A stretch of DNA of 64,000 bases from Sinobaca qinghaiensis (lineage in GTDB: Bacteria; Bacillota; Bacilli; Bacillales; Marinococcaceae), in assembly GCF_003610495.1 (NCBI RefSeq), contig NZ_RAPK01000007.1, positions 372,001 to 436,000 of the forward strand, read 5' to 3'. The translations under genes were made by a program, and so were the position numbers. A model generated the notes under the pieces. That model was not told where the DNA came from. It worked only from the letters and a program-made list of their open reading frames with translations, and did no database searches. Of the stretch, positions 35,896 through 44,793 are shown one piece after another (position 1 is the first letter of the stretch; each line of letters starts with the position of its first letter).

Positions 35896-37041
35896 TTATT
35901 TGTTTGAATGTTCTGCATGTCTTGTTTTTTCTGCAATTTCCTGTTTAATCGAATCAGGCCAGGCCTGCGCTGGAGCATTTTCAATATATACCGATTCGGA
36001 AGGAAATGCGATGTCTACTCCTTCTTCCTCCAAAATCTCCATTACTTCAAAATTGATTTCCTCTTTTGTTTCAAACCAATCCACCCAGCCTGTAGCTTTC
36101 GTAAAGAAATACACGAAAATATCGAGGGAAGAAGAGTTAAACTCGCTGAATCGCACAATGATCAGGTCTTTATCGATTTTATCATTTTCCTGAAGCGTGT
36201 CTTCAATTCGTTCTACTACACGCTGCACGTCTGCTTTAGGCGTTTCGTATTTCACACCTACATTAAAGGTTATCTGACGCTTTCCCATTTCCGACCAGTT
36301 TGTTATCGCTTCATGGGCCAGCGTTTTATTAGGCACAATGACGAGGGAGTCCTCGAAGGTGCGGATTTTTGTACTCCGGAAATTGATATCTTCTACAAAT
36401 CCCTCGACAGTGGCCGAAGCAATCCAGTCTCCTTTTTTAAAAGGACGCTCTGTGACAATAATAATACCTCCGAGAAAGTTACTGAGCGTTTCCTGAGCCG
36501 CAAGCGCAAATGCCAGGCCGCCCAGACCCAGTCCGGCAATTAATCCATTAATATCGTAATCCCACTCATGAGCGATAATTGTAATAGTTAAAGCCAGAAT
36601 CACAAAACGAACAATACGGGAGAGAAATGGCAGCAGCATGCTGTCCTCCCCATCATCCATCTTGCTGGAAAGCTTATAGAACATGGAAGAAGAAGCTGCT
36701 GTGAAATTAAAAAGCCCCCATCCCATTACAATAATAATAGACGTGCGGTAAAACCGGGTTACAATACCCATATAGTCCCCTTGAATCGGGAGAGAGAGCA
36801 ATGCTAAATACAAACCAAGTATCGCAAAGAAAAATCGAAGCGGTTTTTCAAACGCAATAATCACGTTGGTAAACACATCAGTCGGTGTCTTTTTCGCTAT
36901 TCGAATCAGCAGTCGGAAAATATATGTCGTCAAATATCGTCTTAAGAAGAATATGAGAAAAAATATTAATATAGCAAATCCTATATCAATCCACGGCAGG
37001 TTTATGAAAAACTCCTGCGTTCTCATCCAAAAATCTATCAT
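35896..37041 (-). CDS. MscS family mechanosensitive channel, longer form
   Basis: The 381-residue protein has about five TM helices, two or more beyond the minimal MscS. The pore helix 'GLIAGLGLGGLAFALAAQETL' is Gly/Ala rich, and 'FRSTKIRTFEDSLVIVPN' is the conserved cytoplasmic beta-domain entry. It belongs to the YbdG/YnaI-type branch of MscS proteins. ATG 37041 follows GGAGGG by six bases; an ATG 39 bases upstream has no site. A TATAAT -10 with TTATTT 17 bases upstream lies at 37148-37176 on the minus strand. Together with YkuT it gives at least two tension-gated channels, plausible for a salt-tolerant cell. Confidence 0.9.
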   Translation of the reverse strand: MIDFWMRTQEFFINLPWIDIGFAILIFFLIFFLRRYLTTYIFRLLIRIAKKTPTDVFTNVIIAFEKPLRFFFAILGLYLALLSLPIQGDYMGIVTRFYRTSIIIVMGWGLFNFTAASSSMFYKLSSKMDDGEDSMLLPFLSRIVRFVILALTITIIAHEWDYDINGLIAGLGLGGLAFALAAQETLSNFLGGIIIVTERPFKKGDWIASATVEGFVEDINFRSTKIRTFEDSLVIVPNKTLAHEAITNWSEMGKRQITFNVGVKYETPKADVQRVVERIEDTLQENDKIDKDLIIVRFSEFNSSSLDIFVYFFTKATGWVDWFETKEEINFEVMEILEEEGVDIAFPSESVYIENAPAQAWPDSIKQEIAEKTRHAEHSNK

Positions 37042-37263
37042 AGGTACCCTCCGGATGTTATTTACTGTTGAACAAAACACATCTTACCACATCGTCCGAA
37101 GATTCTCTAGTTCTTCCTATGAAAGACCAGAAAAGCTTATTTGTCCCATTATAATAGGCGGGTCTGGGATAAATAACTGGACAATCGGGCTTTTTAGATC
37201 AGCCTTTTTCACAAAAAAAGCGATTGACCGGTCTGTCCACAGGCAGACTATTTACTTTTTGTA

Positions 37264-37293
37264 TTGACAAAACCTACCTGTACAAGGTAAATT
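37264..37293 (+). promoter_or_regulatory. promoter of tRNA-Val
   Basis: TTGACA (37264-37269) and TAAATT (37288-37293) are 18 bases apart, about 24 bases before the tRNA. Confidence 0.6.
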
Positions 37294-37316
37294 AATAAAG
37301 GTTCATCTATCCAGCT

Positions 37317-37392
37317 GCTCCGTTAGCTCAGCTGGGAGAGCGCCACCTTGACAGGGTGGAGGTCACTGGTTCGAGCCCAGTACGGGGCACCA
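37317..37392 (+). tRNA. tRNA-Val (anticodon GAC)
   Basis: The cloverleaf is complete: acceptor stem GCTCCGT/ACGGGGC (one G-U pair), D-arm TAGCTCAGCTGGGAGAGC, anticodon arm CCACC-TTGACAG-GGTGG with anticodon GAC, T-arm ACTGG-TTCGAGC-CCAGT, discriminator A and an encoded CCA end. It reads GUC and GUU valine codons. It is a single tRNA gene with its own promoter and terminator; no attachment-site duplication was noticed. Confidence 0.97.
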
Positions 37393-37406
37393 TTATACAC
37401 ATATTC

Positions 37407-37435
37407 AAACCCTTCCTTCTGGAAGGGTTTTTCTT
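37407..37435 (+). terminator. terminator of tRNA-Val
   Basis: AAACCCTTCC pairs with GGAAGGGTTT, tetraloop TTCT, then T-rich. Confidence 0.9.
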
Positions 37436-37456
37436 TACTGCCAGCTTTATTCACAC

Positions 37457-37484
37457 AAAAAACCCCTTCAATAGCATGAAGGGG
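37457..37484 (-). terminator. terminator of the acyltransferase gene
   Basis: CCCCTTCA pairs with TGAAGGGG, followed by six U on the minus strand. Confidence 0.85.
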
Positions 37485-37503
37485 CCGGATCACAGATAAA
37501 TAC

Positions 37504-39498
37504 TTATAAATCTTCTTCCTCTAAAGCTCGTTCAATATGCTCCTGAAGGGCGGAAGACATGGTTCTGGAGTAATACGTATTAATGTGGTGCTGATCGCGG
37601 TAGACCACCACATTTCCGATTACCGGTTCGCACGTCTCATCATTACAGAAATAATCGGATAAATCGGCGAACGTTACATTATCCGGAATATTTTCTGTAT
37701 TCTCCCAGGGTGGTGTTTCCGAGAGTGCGTCCGATCTTTGTACTGCACAGTTATCGGGAGTTGCTTCGATACAGATCGGTATATCTTCAGTCATTCTCGG
37801 ATTATCCCGAATAGCAAATACCTCTGCTACGCCCTCAAATTTTTCCCACATCTCCAAATATCCTTCCGGAACAGAACTGCTTTTATTAACATTTGCTGTT
37901 GTTATTAATAAATCCGGTGGATTCTCCGTCAATGGCTCCACCACTTCTTCGTTCCATTCCATACAGCTGTCGGACAGCGAGCCGTTAAAATCATCAACGG
38001 AAAAACGGCAGCCGTCTTTATTGTACAAATCAATCTGCATATTCAACTCCTCCGACATCGCTTCAAGCGCCGGGAACCAGTGGCCTGAATGAGATCCTCC
38101 CACCAGTGCTACGGTATAATCGGGATTTTCCGTTTCTCCATATGAACAGAAGCTTACGCCTCTCTCATCTAATTTTGTATAGCACTCCTCATCTTCATAA
38201 AAAGCAGGAAGCTGGCTGGCTCCGTTTTCCATTACAGACAGCGGCTCCAGGTCTGGTGTAGGTTCAATATTTTCTGAAACAGCTCTGGCTCCCGGATAAT
38301 CATTAACGCTGTAATCAACGTTCAGGCTGTCTGTAGTCTGTTCCAGGTATATCCCCCACGCACTGCCCGCCAGAATAACAGGTAGAATAAGTGCTGCCAG
38401 CACAGCCGTCAATTTCTTTTTGGATTTTTTCACATTGATTTTACGAATAGGGTCTTCGATTCCTTTAATAGACAGTACGGATAAAAGAAACGCAATGATC
38501 AATATGCCTGCTCCTGCCACATTCGTAACCGTATCTGTGTTGAAGTAGGCATAATAAAAAATTAAAATAGGCCAGTGCCATAAATAAAAGCCGTAGGAAA
38601 TACTTCCAAAATATAAAAATGGCCTTGAACCGAGAAGTTTTTCCACTCCAAAACGTGTTCCGTTTTCCGCTGCGATAATAACCAGCATCACGCCGCTTGT
38701 AGGCAATAACGCCGCGTACCCCGGAAACACGGTAGACACAGGCAGTAAAAGCCCGGTGAGAGCAATAACAGCCAGTCCGAGCCACCCTAAAACAAAGCTT
38801 ACCCGCTTATTAAAGAGTAAATAAGGAATAAGCAGGGCCAATATGCCTCCCAAACTGAATTCCCAGACGCGGGCAAACGTGTCGAAATAGGCCCATGGCT
38901 GATTAACTGAAGTAATGTAGACAGAATAACTTAAAGAAGATATAAAAATGACGCTTAGTAAAGCGAGCAGTGTTTTTCTAATCGGCGTTTTAAAAACTTT
39001 TACGGCTGCTCCGTAAGCAAGCAGAATAACCAGCGGCCACGTCAGGTAAAACTGCCCCTGAATCGAGAGCGCCCAAAAATGCTGAAAAGGGCTTGCCTGG
39101 TTGTTCTGTGCTAAATAATCGACGGCATTATTAGCAAGCTGCCAGTTCTGAAAATAAAAGGCAGAGGAAAATACCTGTGGAATCACCTGGCTCCACTGGG
39201 CACGGGTGAGAAGTAAAAAGGAACAGACGGCCGTAACCAAAACGACTGTCAGCGCTAACGGGAATAATCTTTTAGCAAGTCCCAGAAGGTACTCTACAAA
39301 ATGAAACCTTCCTTCCCGCTCCATCCTGGATAGTAATGAAGTAGTGATAAGGTATCCTGATACGATAAAAAAAACATCGACTCCTCCGGAAACGGAGCCA
39401 AGCCAAATGTGATATACCGCTACCAATAAAGCAGCTACTGCCCGCACACCTTCAAGTTCCGGCCGGAATTTTTTTTCCGGCATCTTTAAATCATTCAT
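37504..39498 (-). CDS. OatA-like acyltransferase with SGNH domain
   Basis: The 664-residue membrane protein has an N-terminal acyltransferase-3 domain of ten or so helices (about 1-370; 'RPELEGVRAVAALLVAVYH' with the catalytic-type His, 'GGVDVFFIVSGYLI') and an extracellular SGNH hydrolase-like domain (about 430-664; 'ALVGGSHSGHW' with the Ser, 'DQHHINTYYS' with Asp-x-x-His). This is the layout of OatA, which O-acetylates peptidoglycan, and of related surface-polymer acetylases. Start: ATG 39498, nine bases after GGAG; an ATG 15 bases upstream has no site. The polymer acetylated is not known. Confidence 0.88.
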   Translation of the reverse strand: MNDLKMPEKKFRPELEGVRAVAALLVAVYHIWLGSVSGGVDVFFIVSGYLITTSLLSRMEREGRFHFVEYLLGLAKRLFPLALTVVLVTAVCSFLLLTRAQWSQVIPQVFSSAFYFQNWQLANNAVDYLAQNNQASPFQHFWALSIQGQFYLTWPLVILLAYGAAVKVFKTPIRKTLLALLSVIFISSLSYSVYITSVNQPWAYFDTFARVWEFSLGGILALLIPYLLFNKRVSFVLGWLGLAVIALTGLLLPVSTVFPGYAALLPTSGVMLVIIAAENGTRFGVEKLLGSRPFLYFGSISYGFYLWHWPILIFYYAYFNTDTVTNVAGAGILIIAFLLSVLSIKGIEDPIRKINVKKSKKKLTAVLAALILPVILAGSAWGIYLEQTTDSLNVDYSVNDYPGARAVSENIEPTPDLEPLSVMENGASQLPAFYEDEECYTKLDERGVSFCSYGETENPDYTVALVGGSHSGHWFPALEAMSEELNMQIDLYNKDGCRFSVDDFNGSLSDSCMEWNEEVVEPLTENPPDLLITTANVNKSSSVPEGYLEMWEKFEGVAEVFAIRDNPRMTEDIPICIEATPDNCAVQRSDALSETPPWENTENIPDNVTFADLSDYFCNDETCEPVIGNVVVYRDQHHINTYYSRTMSSALQEHIERALEEEDL

Positions 39499-39606
39499 GT
39501 TCTGCATCTCCATTGCTGTAAAATTATTTCATTTTCTAATAGGTACATAATGATCGTACCTTACTTTATTCTATTTTTCACTACGGGGTTTGGATTTGCT
39601 TCCGCT

Positions 39607-40449
39607 TTATTTTCTGCATCCTGTTTCCGGTAGAAAGTAAGCCTGATTTAAAAGCTGGAAATTAATGCTGTCGTAATAGCTGTTTTTCCAGGCAGCCCGT
39701 GACAGTTCCCTGTCCCCGCAGAAAGGTACTGTCTGATAAAAGTACTGAGCTTCATACATTGTCAAAAACGTATACAGGCCGTTGTACATCTGCTGAAAAG
39801 AAGTGATGTCACTTCTCGGGTCACGAAACGCCTGATTGATTTCAATCTGAACAGCCGGCACCTGCAGCTCTGTATAAGCGTAGTTGGTTATCGTTAACGG
39901 GCTGTCGGCAGTAAAGGTGTGATTTTCTTTTACATCCTCTACACCGGCTTCCTGCAGAGAAGCCCGCAGATGTCCAATTACCTGACGGCTTACACTTCCC
40001 CCGCTCATCGTACCAAGATCTATATCAAAATCCCGGCTGCCGGAAGCTCCGTGCAGATCGACAACCATTTCTATATCATGGCTGTTTACTACATCTGCCA
40101 GCTTATCTTTAAAATCGCTGTTTCTGTTATCATGGGGATCTTCGGTCATTTCTGAGCTGTAAATCACATGGGCACCGGTTTCTTCATGAAGCCATTTAGC
40201 CAGAGCCCCTGTATAAATTTCTGCGTCTTTAGGAGAGCCGCCGCGGATATGCTTGACCGCGTGCGGTACGGTGATAACAAAAGAAGACGTTCCTTCTAAA
40301 TAAACGACGGGCTCACCGCTTCCTTCGTATTGATTTTCAGCAAACTCCTGCTCCCTGTCAATTGTTGCTTCTTTAAATGCATCTACTGCTTCTGCGGGCT
40401 GCGCATTCATCAATAAAAATGGCAGTACGAGATACGTTATCGATTTCAT
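39607..40449 (-). CDS. secreted N-formylglutamate amidohydrolase-like protein
   Basis: The 280-residue protein has a signal peptide ('YLVLPFLLMNAQPAEA', cleavage near residue 22). The body resembles the N-formylglutamate amidohydrolase superfamily of zinc hydrolases: 'FVITVPHAVKHIRGG', 'DPHDNRNSDFK', 'VVDLHGASGSRDFDIDLG' and 'PAVQIEINQAFRDP' with candidate His/Glu metal ligands. A secreted form cannot serve cytosolic histidine breakdown, so it more likely acts on a cell-wall amide or another extracellular substrate. It lies 63 bases after the PLD-family gene in the same direction, forming a probable two-gene operon. Confidence 0.72.
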   Translation of the reverse strand: MKSITYLVLPFLLMNAQPAEAVDAFKEATIDREQEFAENQYEGSGEPVVYLEGTSSFVITVPHAVKHIRGGSPKDAEIYTGALAKWLHEETGAHVIYSSEMTEDPHDNRNSDFKDKLADVVNSHDIEMVVDLHGASGSRDFDIDLGTMSGGSVSRQVIGHLRASLQEAGVEDVKENHTFTADSPLTITNYAYTELQVPAVQIEINQAFRDPRSDITSFQQMYNGLYTFLTMYEAQYFYQTVPFCGDRELSRAAWKNSYYDSINFQLLNQAYFLPETGCRK

Positions 40450-40512
40450 TATGCCACGACCTTCTTCTCTTAAGTATATCGGTATGCTGTAGTAATGTCT
40501 GCCTTGAAAGGG

Positions 40513-41970
40513 TCAAAAAGAAGACATCCCCGTTGCTTCCTGAAATCGGTACAGCCAGTATTTCCAGGCTGTATCCTCCTGGTGTACTTCATAATCTTCC
40601 GTGTAAAGCCCTTCTTCATTGCTCCACAGCTTATGGAAATACTCGTTCATTTCGATCATCAATGGATCATCGACCGACCCCCGGAACACAATATTGCTTT
40701 CCAGATTAAAATTATCGAGATTGCGTCTTGTGTAGTTGGATGATCCGCCATTGATTACGGCTTCTTCTTCATTTTCGATGTACATCATCTTTGTATGATA
40801 CTGCTCTCCGTTAGTCCGGTACCATTTGACCTGAATATGTTCAGAGCTGTTTACTAATTCGTCTGCTGCCGGCCTGTTGGGAATGCCAATTTTTTCACGT
40901 CCAAAGGCCTCCTGGTTAACATCCAGTATCAGCCGGACATTTACTTTTCGCTGTCCCGCTTCCTTCAGCGCCTGCATCACATCCCGGTCTGCCACATAAA
41001 ACATACCAATCCAGACGTTATCCCCCGCTCCGGCGGCAGATAAATCTTCAAGCAGCTGATATTTTATCTGCTTTTCCGTAAGAACCTGCCCGGCAGGCCC
41101 GCCTTCTGACTCTTTTGGTTTTATCCGATTTTCCAGGTTTTCAAATACAGCAGGATCGCTTCCGGACATTTCTGCTGCAGCCTGCTCACTCTTCAGCAGA
41201 TCCTTCACCATCTCCCCTTGAAAAATAAAGGCGGTATTGGAGTGATAAGCACTGGCATCATGGGGGTTGGCGGAAGTAACAAGCGCCTCCTGACCGGTAA
41301 TTACCGTTTTTCTATGGTTTGCTTTAAAATTCAATAAGTCCAGATAAGAGCGCAGTGTAACAGGATCAGAAGTTTCGGAAAAAGGACTCGGCAGCCACCC
41401 TCCATCCGGTGTGCCAAACCATTGAACTGCCGTTCTCCATAAACCACTGTAAATTGGATTGGAATCACGGAGCGGTTTTAGGTCGGTCCATATGACGGTA
41501 ATACCGGCTTCTTCCATCTGCTTAATATGTTCAGGTGTTCTTGATCCATATACACTGTTAATGCGATCTGTAATAAAAATGACGGGCATCCCGGGTTCTG
41601 CTTGTTTTTTTTGTATTAATTTATCGGCCAGAGCCCCGGAAAGTTCAGTGAATTCCAGCCCGCCCGGATATTCTTCGTTAAATAAAAACATATCGATAAC
41701 GACAAACTCATCGGCTTCTTCGATCATTTGAAAAACTTTATCAAATATGGCCTGCTCTCGTTGGATGGAGCCTTCTTTTTCATAAGTAAGATCAAATAAA
41801 ACTTCCGCCTCTGTGCCGATATGCTCTTTTCCTTTGTAGGATATTCCTTCAGGTACCGGTTTATATACGTGATAAATCATTACAGCCCCGTAGACAGCGA
41901 GAAGAACACCGATTATTTTAGCGGCCCGGTATCGTTTTAATGGCTTTCGTTCCAACCTTTTCGTGAACAC
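40513..41970 (-). CDS. phospholipase D family protein (cardiolipin-synthase-like)
   Basis: The 485-residue protein has one N-terminal TM anchor ('IGVLLAVYGAVMIYHVY') and two PLD domains. The HxK motifs are 'NHRKTVITG' and 'YHTKMMYIEN', the latter followed by 'NGGSSNYTRRN' (Asn/Ser part of the motif; the usual Asp is not obvious in either copy, where I see T-x-x-x-G and E-x-E-E). It may transfer phosphatidyl groups or act on other phosphodiesters outside the membrane. The start is GTG 41970 because AGGAGG lies nine bases upstream; longer in-frame starts have no site. Operon with the downstream amidohydrolase-like gene. Confidence 0.8.
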   Translation of the reverse strand: MFTKRLERKPLKRYRAAKIIGVLLAVYGAVMIYHVYKPVPEGISYKGKEHIGTEAEVLFDLTYEKEGSIQREQAIFDKVFQMIEEADEFVVIDMFLFNEEYPGGLEFTELSGALADKLIQKKQAEPGMPVIFITDRINSVYGSRTPEHIKQMEEAGITVIWTDLKPLRDSNPIYSGLWRTAVQWFGTPDGGWLPSPFSETSDPVTLRSYLDLLNFKANHRKTVITGQEALVTSANPHDASAYHSNTAFIFQGEMVKDLLKSEQAAAEMSGSDPAVFENLENRIKPKESEGGPAGQVLTEKQIKYQLLEDLSAAGAGDNVWIGMFYVADRDVMQALKEAGQRKVNVRLILDVNQEAFGREKIGIPNRPAADELVNSSEHIQVKWYRTNGEQYHTKMMYIENEEEAVINGGSSNYTRRNLDNFNLESNIVFRGSVDDPLMIEMNEYFHKLWSNEEGLYTEDYEVHQEDTAWKYWLYRFQEATGMSSF

Positions 41971-42160
41971 GACTGTATCCCTCCTATTGCAGTCTTTGCG
42001 GCAGGAGTTTTTGAGCGACAAAATGCTGGATTTATTCCTCCTGCGTAAATTCAACTCGTAACTTCGGCCCGCTTTTGCTAAAATAGAAAAGTATGCTGCT
42101 TGCGGCCATATTGTTTTTTTATTTTTCCTATATTAGTAAAGCAACCATGGAGGTGTCATT

Positions 42161-42505
42161 TTGTATATTGAAATTAAAACGTTCGAAGACTTTAAAACAT
42201 ATATTAGAGAAGCTAAAGATGTAGACGCCAAAGGTCTTATTCTTCTTCATTTAGTAGATGCAAGAGGGTCTAACATTCTTGATTTTGACGAGGAGTCGGA
42301 TATGTTCAACCGCCAGAAAAAATTTACGCTGCTGTTTCAAAGTGATATCGGCGCTGTTTTCTGGTCGGGACTTCTTAAACCGGAAACGACACGAGATGAA
42401 ATCTACCGTGAAATCGGTATTTTGGAGTCTTACTATAAAGTTGTCCAGGCTAAGAGATTATCGATGAAATCAGATGTACGGGCAGGAAACCTTTCTTTAT
42501 ACTAA
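42161..42505 (+). CDS. conserved-looking hypothetical protein, 114 residues
   Basis: A soluble, mixed-charge protein with no signal, TM helix or motif I recognise. It starts with TTG 42161, set by GGAGGTG five bases upstream, and ends at a bidirectional terminator. Predicted alpha/beta ('GLILLHLVDARGSNILDFDE', 'KFTLLFQSDIGAVFWSGLL'). The strong ribosome site and terminator say it is a real gene; function unknown. Confidence 0.7.
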   Translation: MYIEIKTFEDFKTYIREAKDVDAKGLILLHLVDARGSNILDFDEESDMFNRQKKFTLLFQSDIGAVFWSGLLKPETTRDEIYREIGILESYYKVVQAKRLSMKSDVRAGNLSLY

Positions 42506-42512
42506 TTGTTTT

Positions 42513-42545
42513 AAAAAGAGACCGCCGTGGCAGTCTCTTTTTTTA
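42513..42545. terminator. bidirectional terminator
   Basis: AAAAAGAGAC-GC pairs with GC-GTCTCTTTTT; it contains the stop codon of the nucleoside hydrolase. Confidence 0.88.
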
Positions 42546-43484
42546 TTTTTCATACGAATCTACCGCTTCTTTAATCAGCTTCCACAACCTATCCACCTGA
42601 AGACTGCCGGCGAACCAGACATTCGGCTCTGTTCCAGTCACATGCAGAAGATCTACCGCTGTAGCACCGTACGTATACTCTCCCCTGGTTTCAATACCAA
42701 CGTGTACATGCTCCATCGTAAACATGCCGGAATCAATTAAATAGGCGACCGTACATACATCATGAAGAGGGGCTCCTTCAAACCGAAACGTGTTTTTGTA
42801 AGCCTCCATAAAAAAATCGAGCAGATCAAACACAAATCTTCCTGCTGGATGACGGCTGGTACTGATCCGCTGTTGGATCTCCGGAGTAATCAATGCCTGA
42901 TGGGTCACATCCAGACCGAACATGGCTATTGAAATCCCACTCTCAAAAACAACTTTGGCAGCCTCTGCATCTGCATAAATATTAAATTCAGCGGCTGGTG
43001 TCCAATTACCGAATGTACCGCCTCCCATCAGAACAATTTCTTCAATATTACCGGCAATACCCGGTTCTTTTATAAGAGCCAGGGCAATATTGGTTAAAGG
43101 GCCTGTAGGTACAAGCGTTACCGGACTTTCCGAATGCTCGATAATATGTATGATAGCATCAACAGCATGTTCTTTTTCAACAGTTTTTTCCGGATTGTCC
43201 GAAAGCTCCGGTCCATCCAGCCCGGATTCTCCATGGATCGTCTCTGCAGCTTCAGGCGCGCGGAGAAGCGGTCTCGATGCGCCTTTATAAATGGGCACTT
43301 GCTGAAGATGGATTAAGTCGCAGATGCGCCGGGCATTTCTAGTTGTTTTCTCTACCGGCGCATTTCCGGAAACCGTAGTAATCGCCATAATCTCAAGTTT
43401 CGGCGACGAAGCTGCTACAATAAGTGCCATGGCGTCATCATGGCCGGGATCCATATCCATAATAATTTTCCGCGTATTTCCCAT
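42543..43484 (-). CDS. inosine-uridine preferring nucleoside hydrolase family protein
   Basis: The 313-residue enzyme has the N-terminal calcium-binding cluster 'MDMDPGHDDAMAL' (DxDxxxDD), 'VPTGPLTNIALAL' and 'LMGGGTFGNWTPAAEFNIYA' (Asn/Glu ribose contacts), plus the late Asp region 'PLHDVCTVAYL'. It hydrolyses the N-glycosidic bond of ribonucleosides for base salvage; a pyrimidine or purine preference cannot be read off. ATG 43484 is six bases from GAGGTG; the GTG nine bases upstream lies inside that site. Confidence 0.92.
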   Translation of the reverse strand: MGNTRKIIMDMDPGHDDAMALIVAASSPKLEIMAITTVSGNAPVEKTTRNARRICDLIHLQQVPIYKGASRPLLRAPEAAETIHGESGLDGPELSDNPEKTVEKEHAVDAIIHIIEHSESPVTLVPTGPLTNIALALIKEPGIAGNIEEIVLMGGGTFGNWTPAAEFNIYADAEAAKVVFESGISIAMFGLDVTHQALITPEIQQRISTSRHPAGRFVFDLLDFFMEAYKNTFRFEGAPLHDVCTVAYLIDSGMFTMEHVHVGIETRGEYTYGATAVDLLHVTGTEPNVWFAGSLQVDRLWKLIKEAVDSYEK

Positions 43485-43657
43485 AAGAATCACCTCATTT
43501 TGTGAATCTATTATATCTTTTTTATGACATTTTTCGAAACTTTTTCTAAAAACAGTGAAATTACCGATTTGATTTCTGCATGTACGCTATAATATAGAAA
43601 TACTTTTCCATTATACTTACGTGAATTAATTTCCGCATAGAAAGTTCGGGTGATGAT

Positions 43658-43741
43658 ATGAACAGATTAACGACTTATATGATTATAGCATTTATTATTC
43701 TCATTATTATAGGTGTCGGCACGTTCCTCTTTATGAATTAA
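43658..43741 (+). CDS. very small membrane peptide (27 residues)
   Basis: The frame encodes MNRLTTYM followed by an isoleucine-rich hydrophobic stretch of about 18 residues and ends FLFMN: a single TM helix with positive N-terminus. GGGTGA lies just before the ATG, a TATAAT element is at 43588-43593, and a strong terminator follows seven bases after the stop. This complete transcription unit contains nothing else, so the peptide is probably real. Function unknown. Confidence 0.55.
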   Translation: MNRLTTYMIIAFIILIIIGVGTFLFMN

Positions 43742-43750
43742 CAACGACAA

Positions 43751-43780
43751 AAAAACTTCCACCCGCGGGTGGAAGTTTTT
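43751..43780. terminator. bidirectional terminator
   Basis: AAAAACTTCCACCC pairs perfectly with GGGTGGAAGTTTTT. Confidence 0.93.
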
Positions 43781-43807
43781 TATACACAAAAGGTAACTTT
43801 TCTTAAT

Positions 43808-44482
43808 TTACAAAAAAGGGAGTCCTTCTCTAACGAGCATCCACGTTCCTGCTGTAAAGCAGACAGCCCCCTGTCCAAAAAAGATAAATCCCCAAAATAC
43901 GGCCGGTATGCCCGTAGCTTTTTCAAGCAGGGCTGCGTCACCCGAGGCCGCGGCATGAAACCTACTCATTTTCCACACATATAAACTGGACAGAAAAGCC
44001 TGTACGAGGAGCGTACTTCCGATAATATACAACACATAAACGCTCGCTTCATACGCCTGGTTTGCGTACAGCACCCCAATTAATAAAAACACACTGCCAA
44101 GCCATAAAATGCCAACTATGTTCTTTACAAGAAACATGATATTGTAGAGTAACAGTATGCATAGGACAATCATCATTGGTGTATACCACTGCATCATTAA
44201 AGCGTAAATGTAGACAACACTCACTGCTGAAGCAAATACATATCCTGCTGCAATGGTAAGTACTGCTCCTCCCTTTCCCTGATGGCTTGTTAAAGCCAGG
44301 CCGCTCTGGTTGTAGAATAACGAAACAGAGTGCGCTTTTCCCCCTGTCCATTTTGCTGCTGCCACATGCCCATTCTCATGTACTAAGGTGTGGAATAAAG
44401 CCAGAAAAGATCCAAGAATAGGCACCCGCAGCAAAGCCGCTGTGAAACCAAGCAGGATTAATACAATTATTCCTTCATACAT
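43808..44482 (-). CDS. M50B-like membrane metalloprotease family protein
   Basis: The 224-residue polytopic protein (about six hydrophobic segments) has 'HTLVHENGHVAAA', an HExGH zinc motif at the cytoplasmic end of the first long helix, as in the M50B peptidase-like family. A second metal ligand region typical of site-2 proteases (NxxPxxxLD) is not seen, so catalysis is uncertain. Similar proteins of Bacillaceae are annotated only as M50 family. The ATG is preceded by a weak GTGAGG. It shares its 3' terminator with the small peptide gene. Confidence 0.75.
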   Translation of the reverse strand: MYEGIIVLILLGFTAALLRVPILGSFLALFHTLVHENGHVAAAKWTGGKAHSVSLFYNQSGLALTSHQGKGGAVLTIAAGYVFASAVSVVYIYALMMQWYTPMMIVLCILLLYNIMFLVKNIVGILWLGSVFLLIGVLYANQAYEASVYVLYIIGSTLLVQAFLSSLYVWKMSRFHAAASGDAALLEKATGIPAVFWGFIFFGQGAVCFTAGTWMLVREGLPFL

Positions 44483-44514
44483 AAGCAGGCCTCACTTCCA
44501 CCTTCTCTATAGGA

Positions 44515-44544
44515 AAAAGCTCCCTAAGGTATTAGGGAACTTTT
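44515..44544. terminator. terminator between the small peptide and M50 genes
   Basis: AAAAG-TCCCTAA pairs with TTAGGGA-CTTTT around one mismatch, loop GGTA. It closes the minus-strand micro-gene at 44591-44659. Confidence 0.8.
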
Positions 44545-44590
44545 AAGTATGATAATATTCATGATGTCATTAAACATTATTTTATATCAT

Positions 44591-44659
44591 TTAGATAAAC
44601 GACAGGATAATACTAATTACTACTACAAGTCCAACAATCATTAAAATCGTTCTAATCAT
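44591..44659 (-). CDS. very small membrane peptide (22 residues)
   Basis: The frame encodes MIRTILMIVG followed by a valine/isoleucine stretch and ends LSFI: a bare TM helix with an N-terminal Arg. GGGGTGA lies six bases upstream of the ATG, and a terminator lies about 50 bases downstream. Like the 27-residue peptide about 0.9 kb away, it is too short for normal gene finding. Function unknown; comparable tiny hydrophobic peptides act as membrane-protein regulators or toxins. Confidence 0.5.
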   Translation of the reverse strand: MIRTILMIVGLVVVISIILSFI

Positions 44660-44793
44660 ATTCTTCACCCCTTTTATAATAGGCACTAATAACGTATTCC
44701 CTAAGAATACAGCCTTTAAAACCTGTATTGCAGATTTTGTCGAATAATTAATAATCACTACGCTTATAAAAAAAGCAGAAGGAGAAAGCTATC

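Noticed and set aside
37317-37392. tRNA-Val as an integration site of a mobile element
   Set aside because: No integrase gene, no repeat of the tRNA 3' end and no shift in composition were seen on either side.
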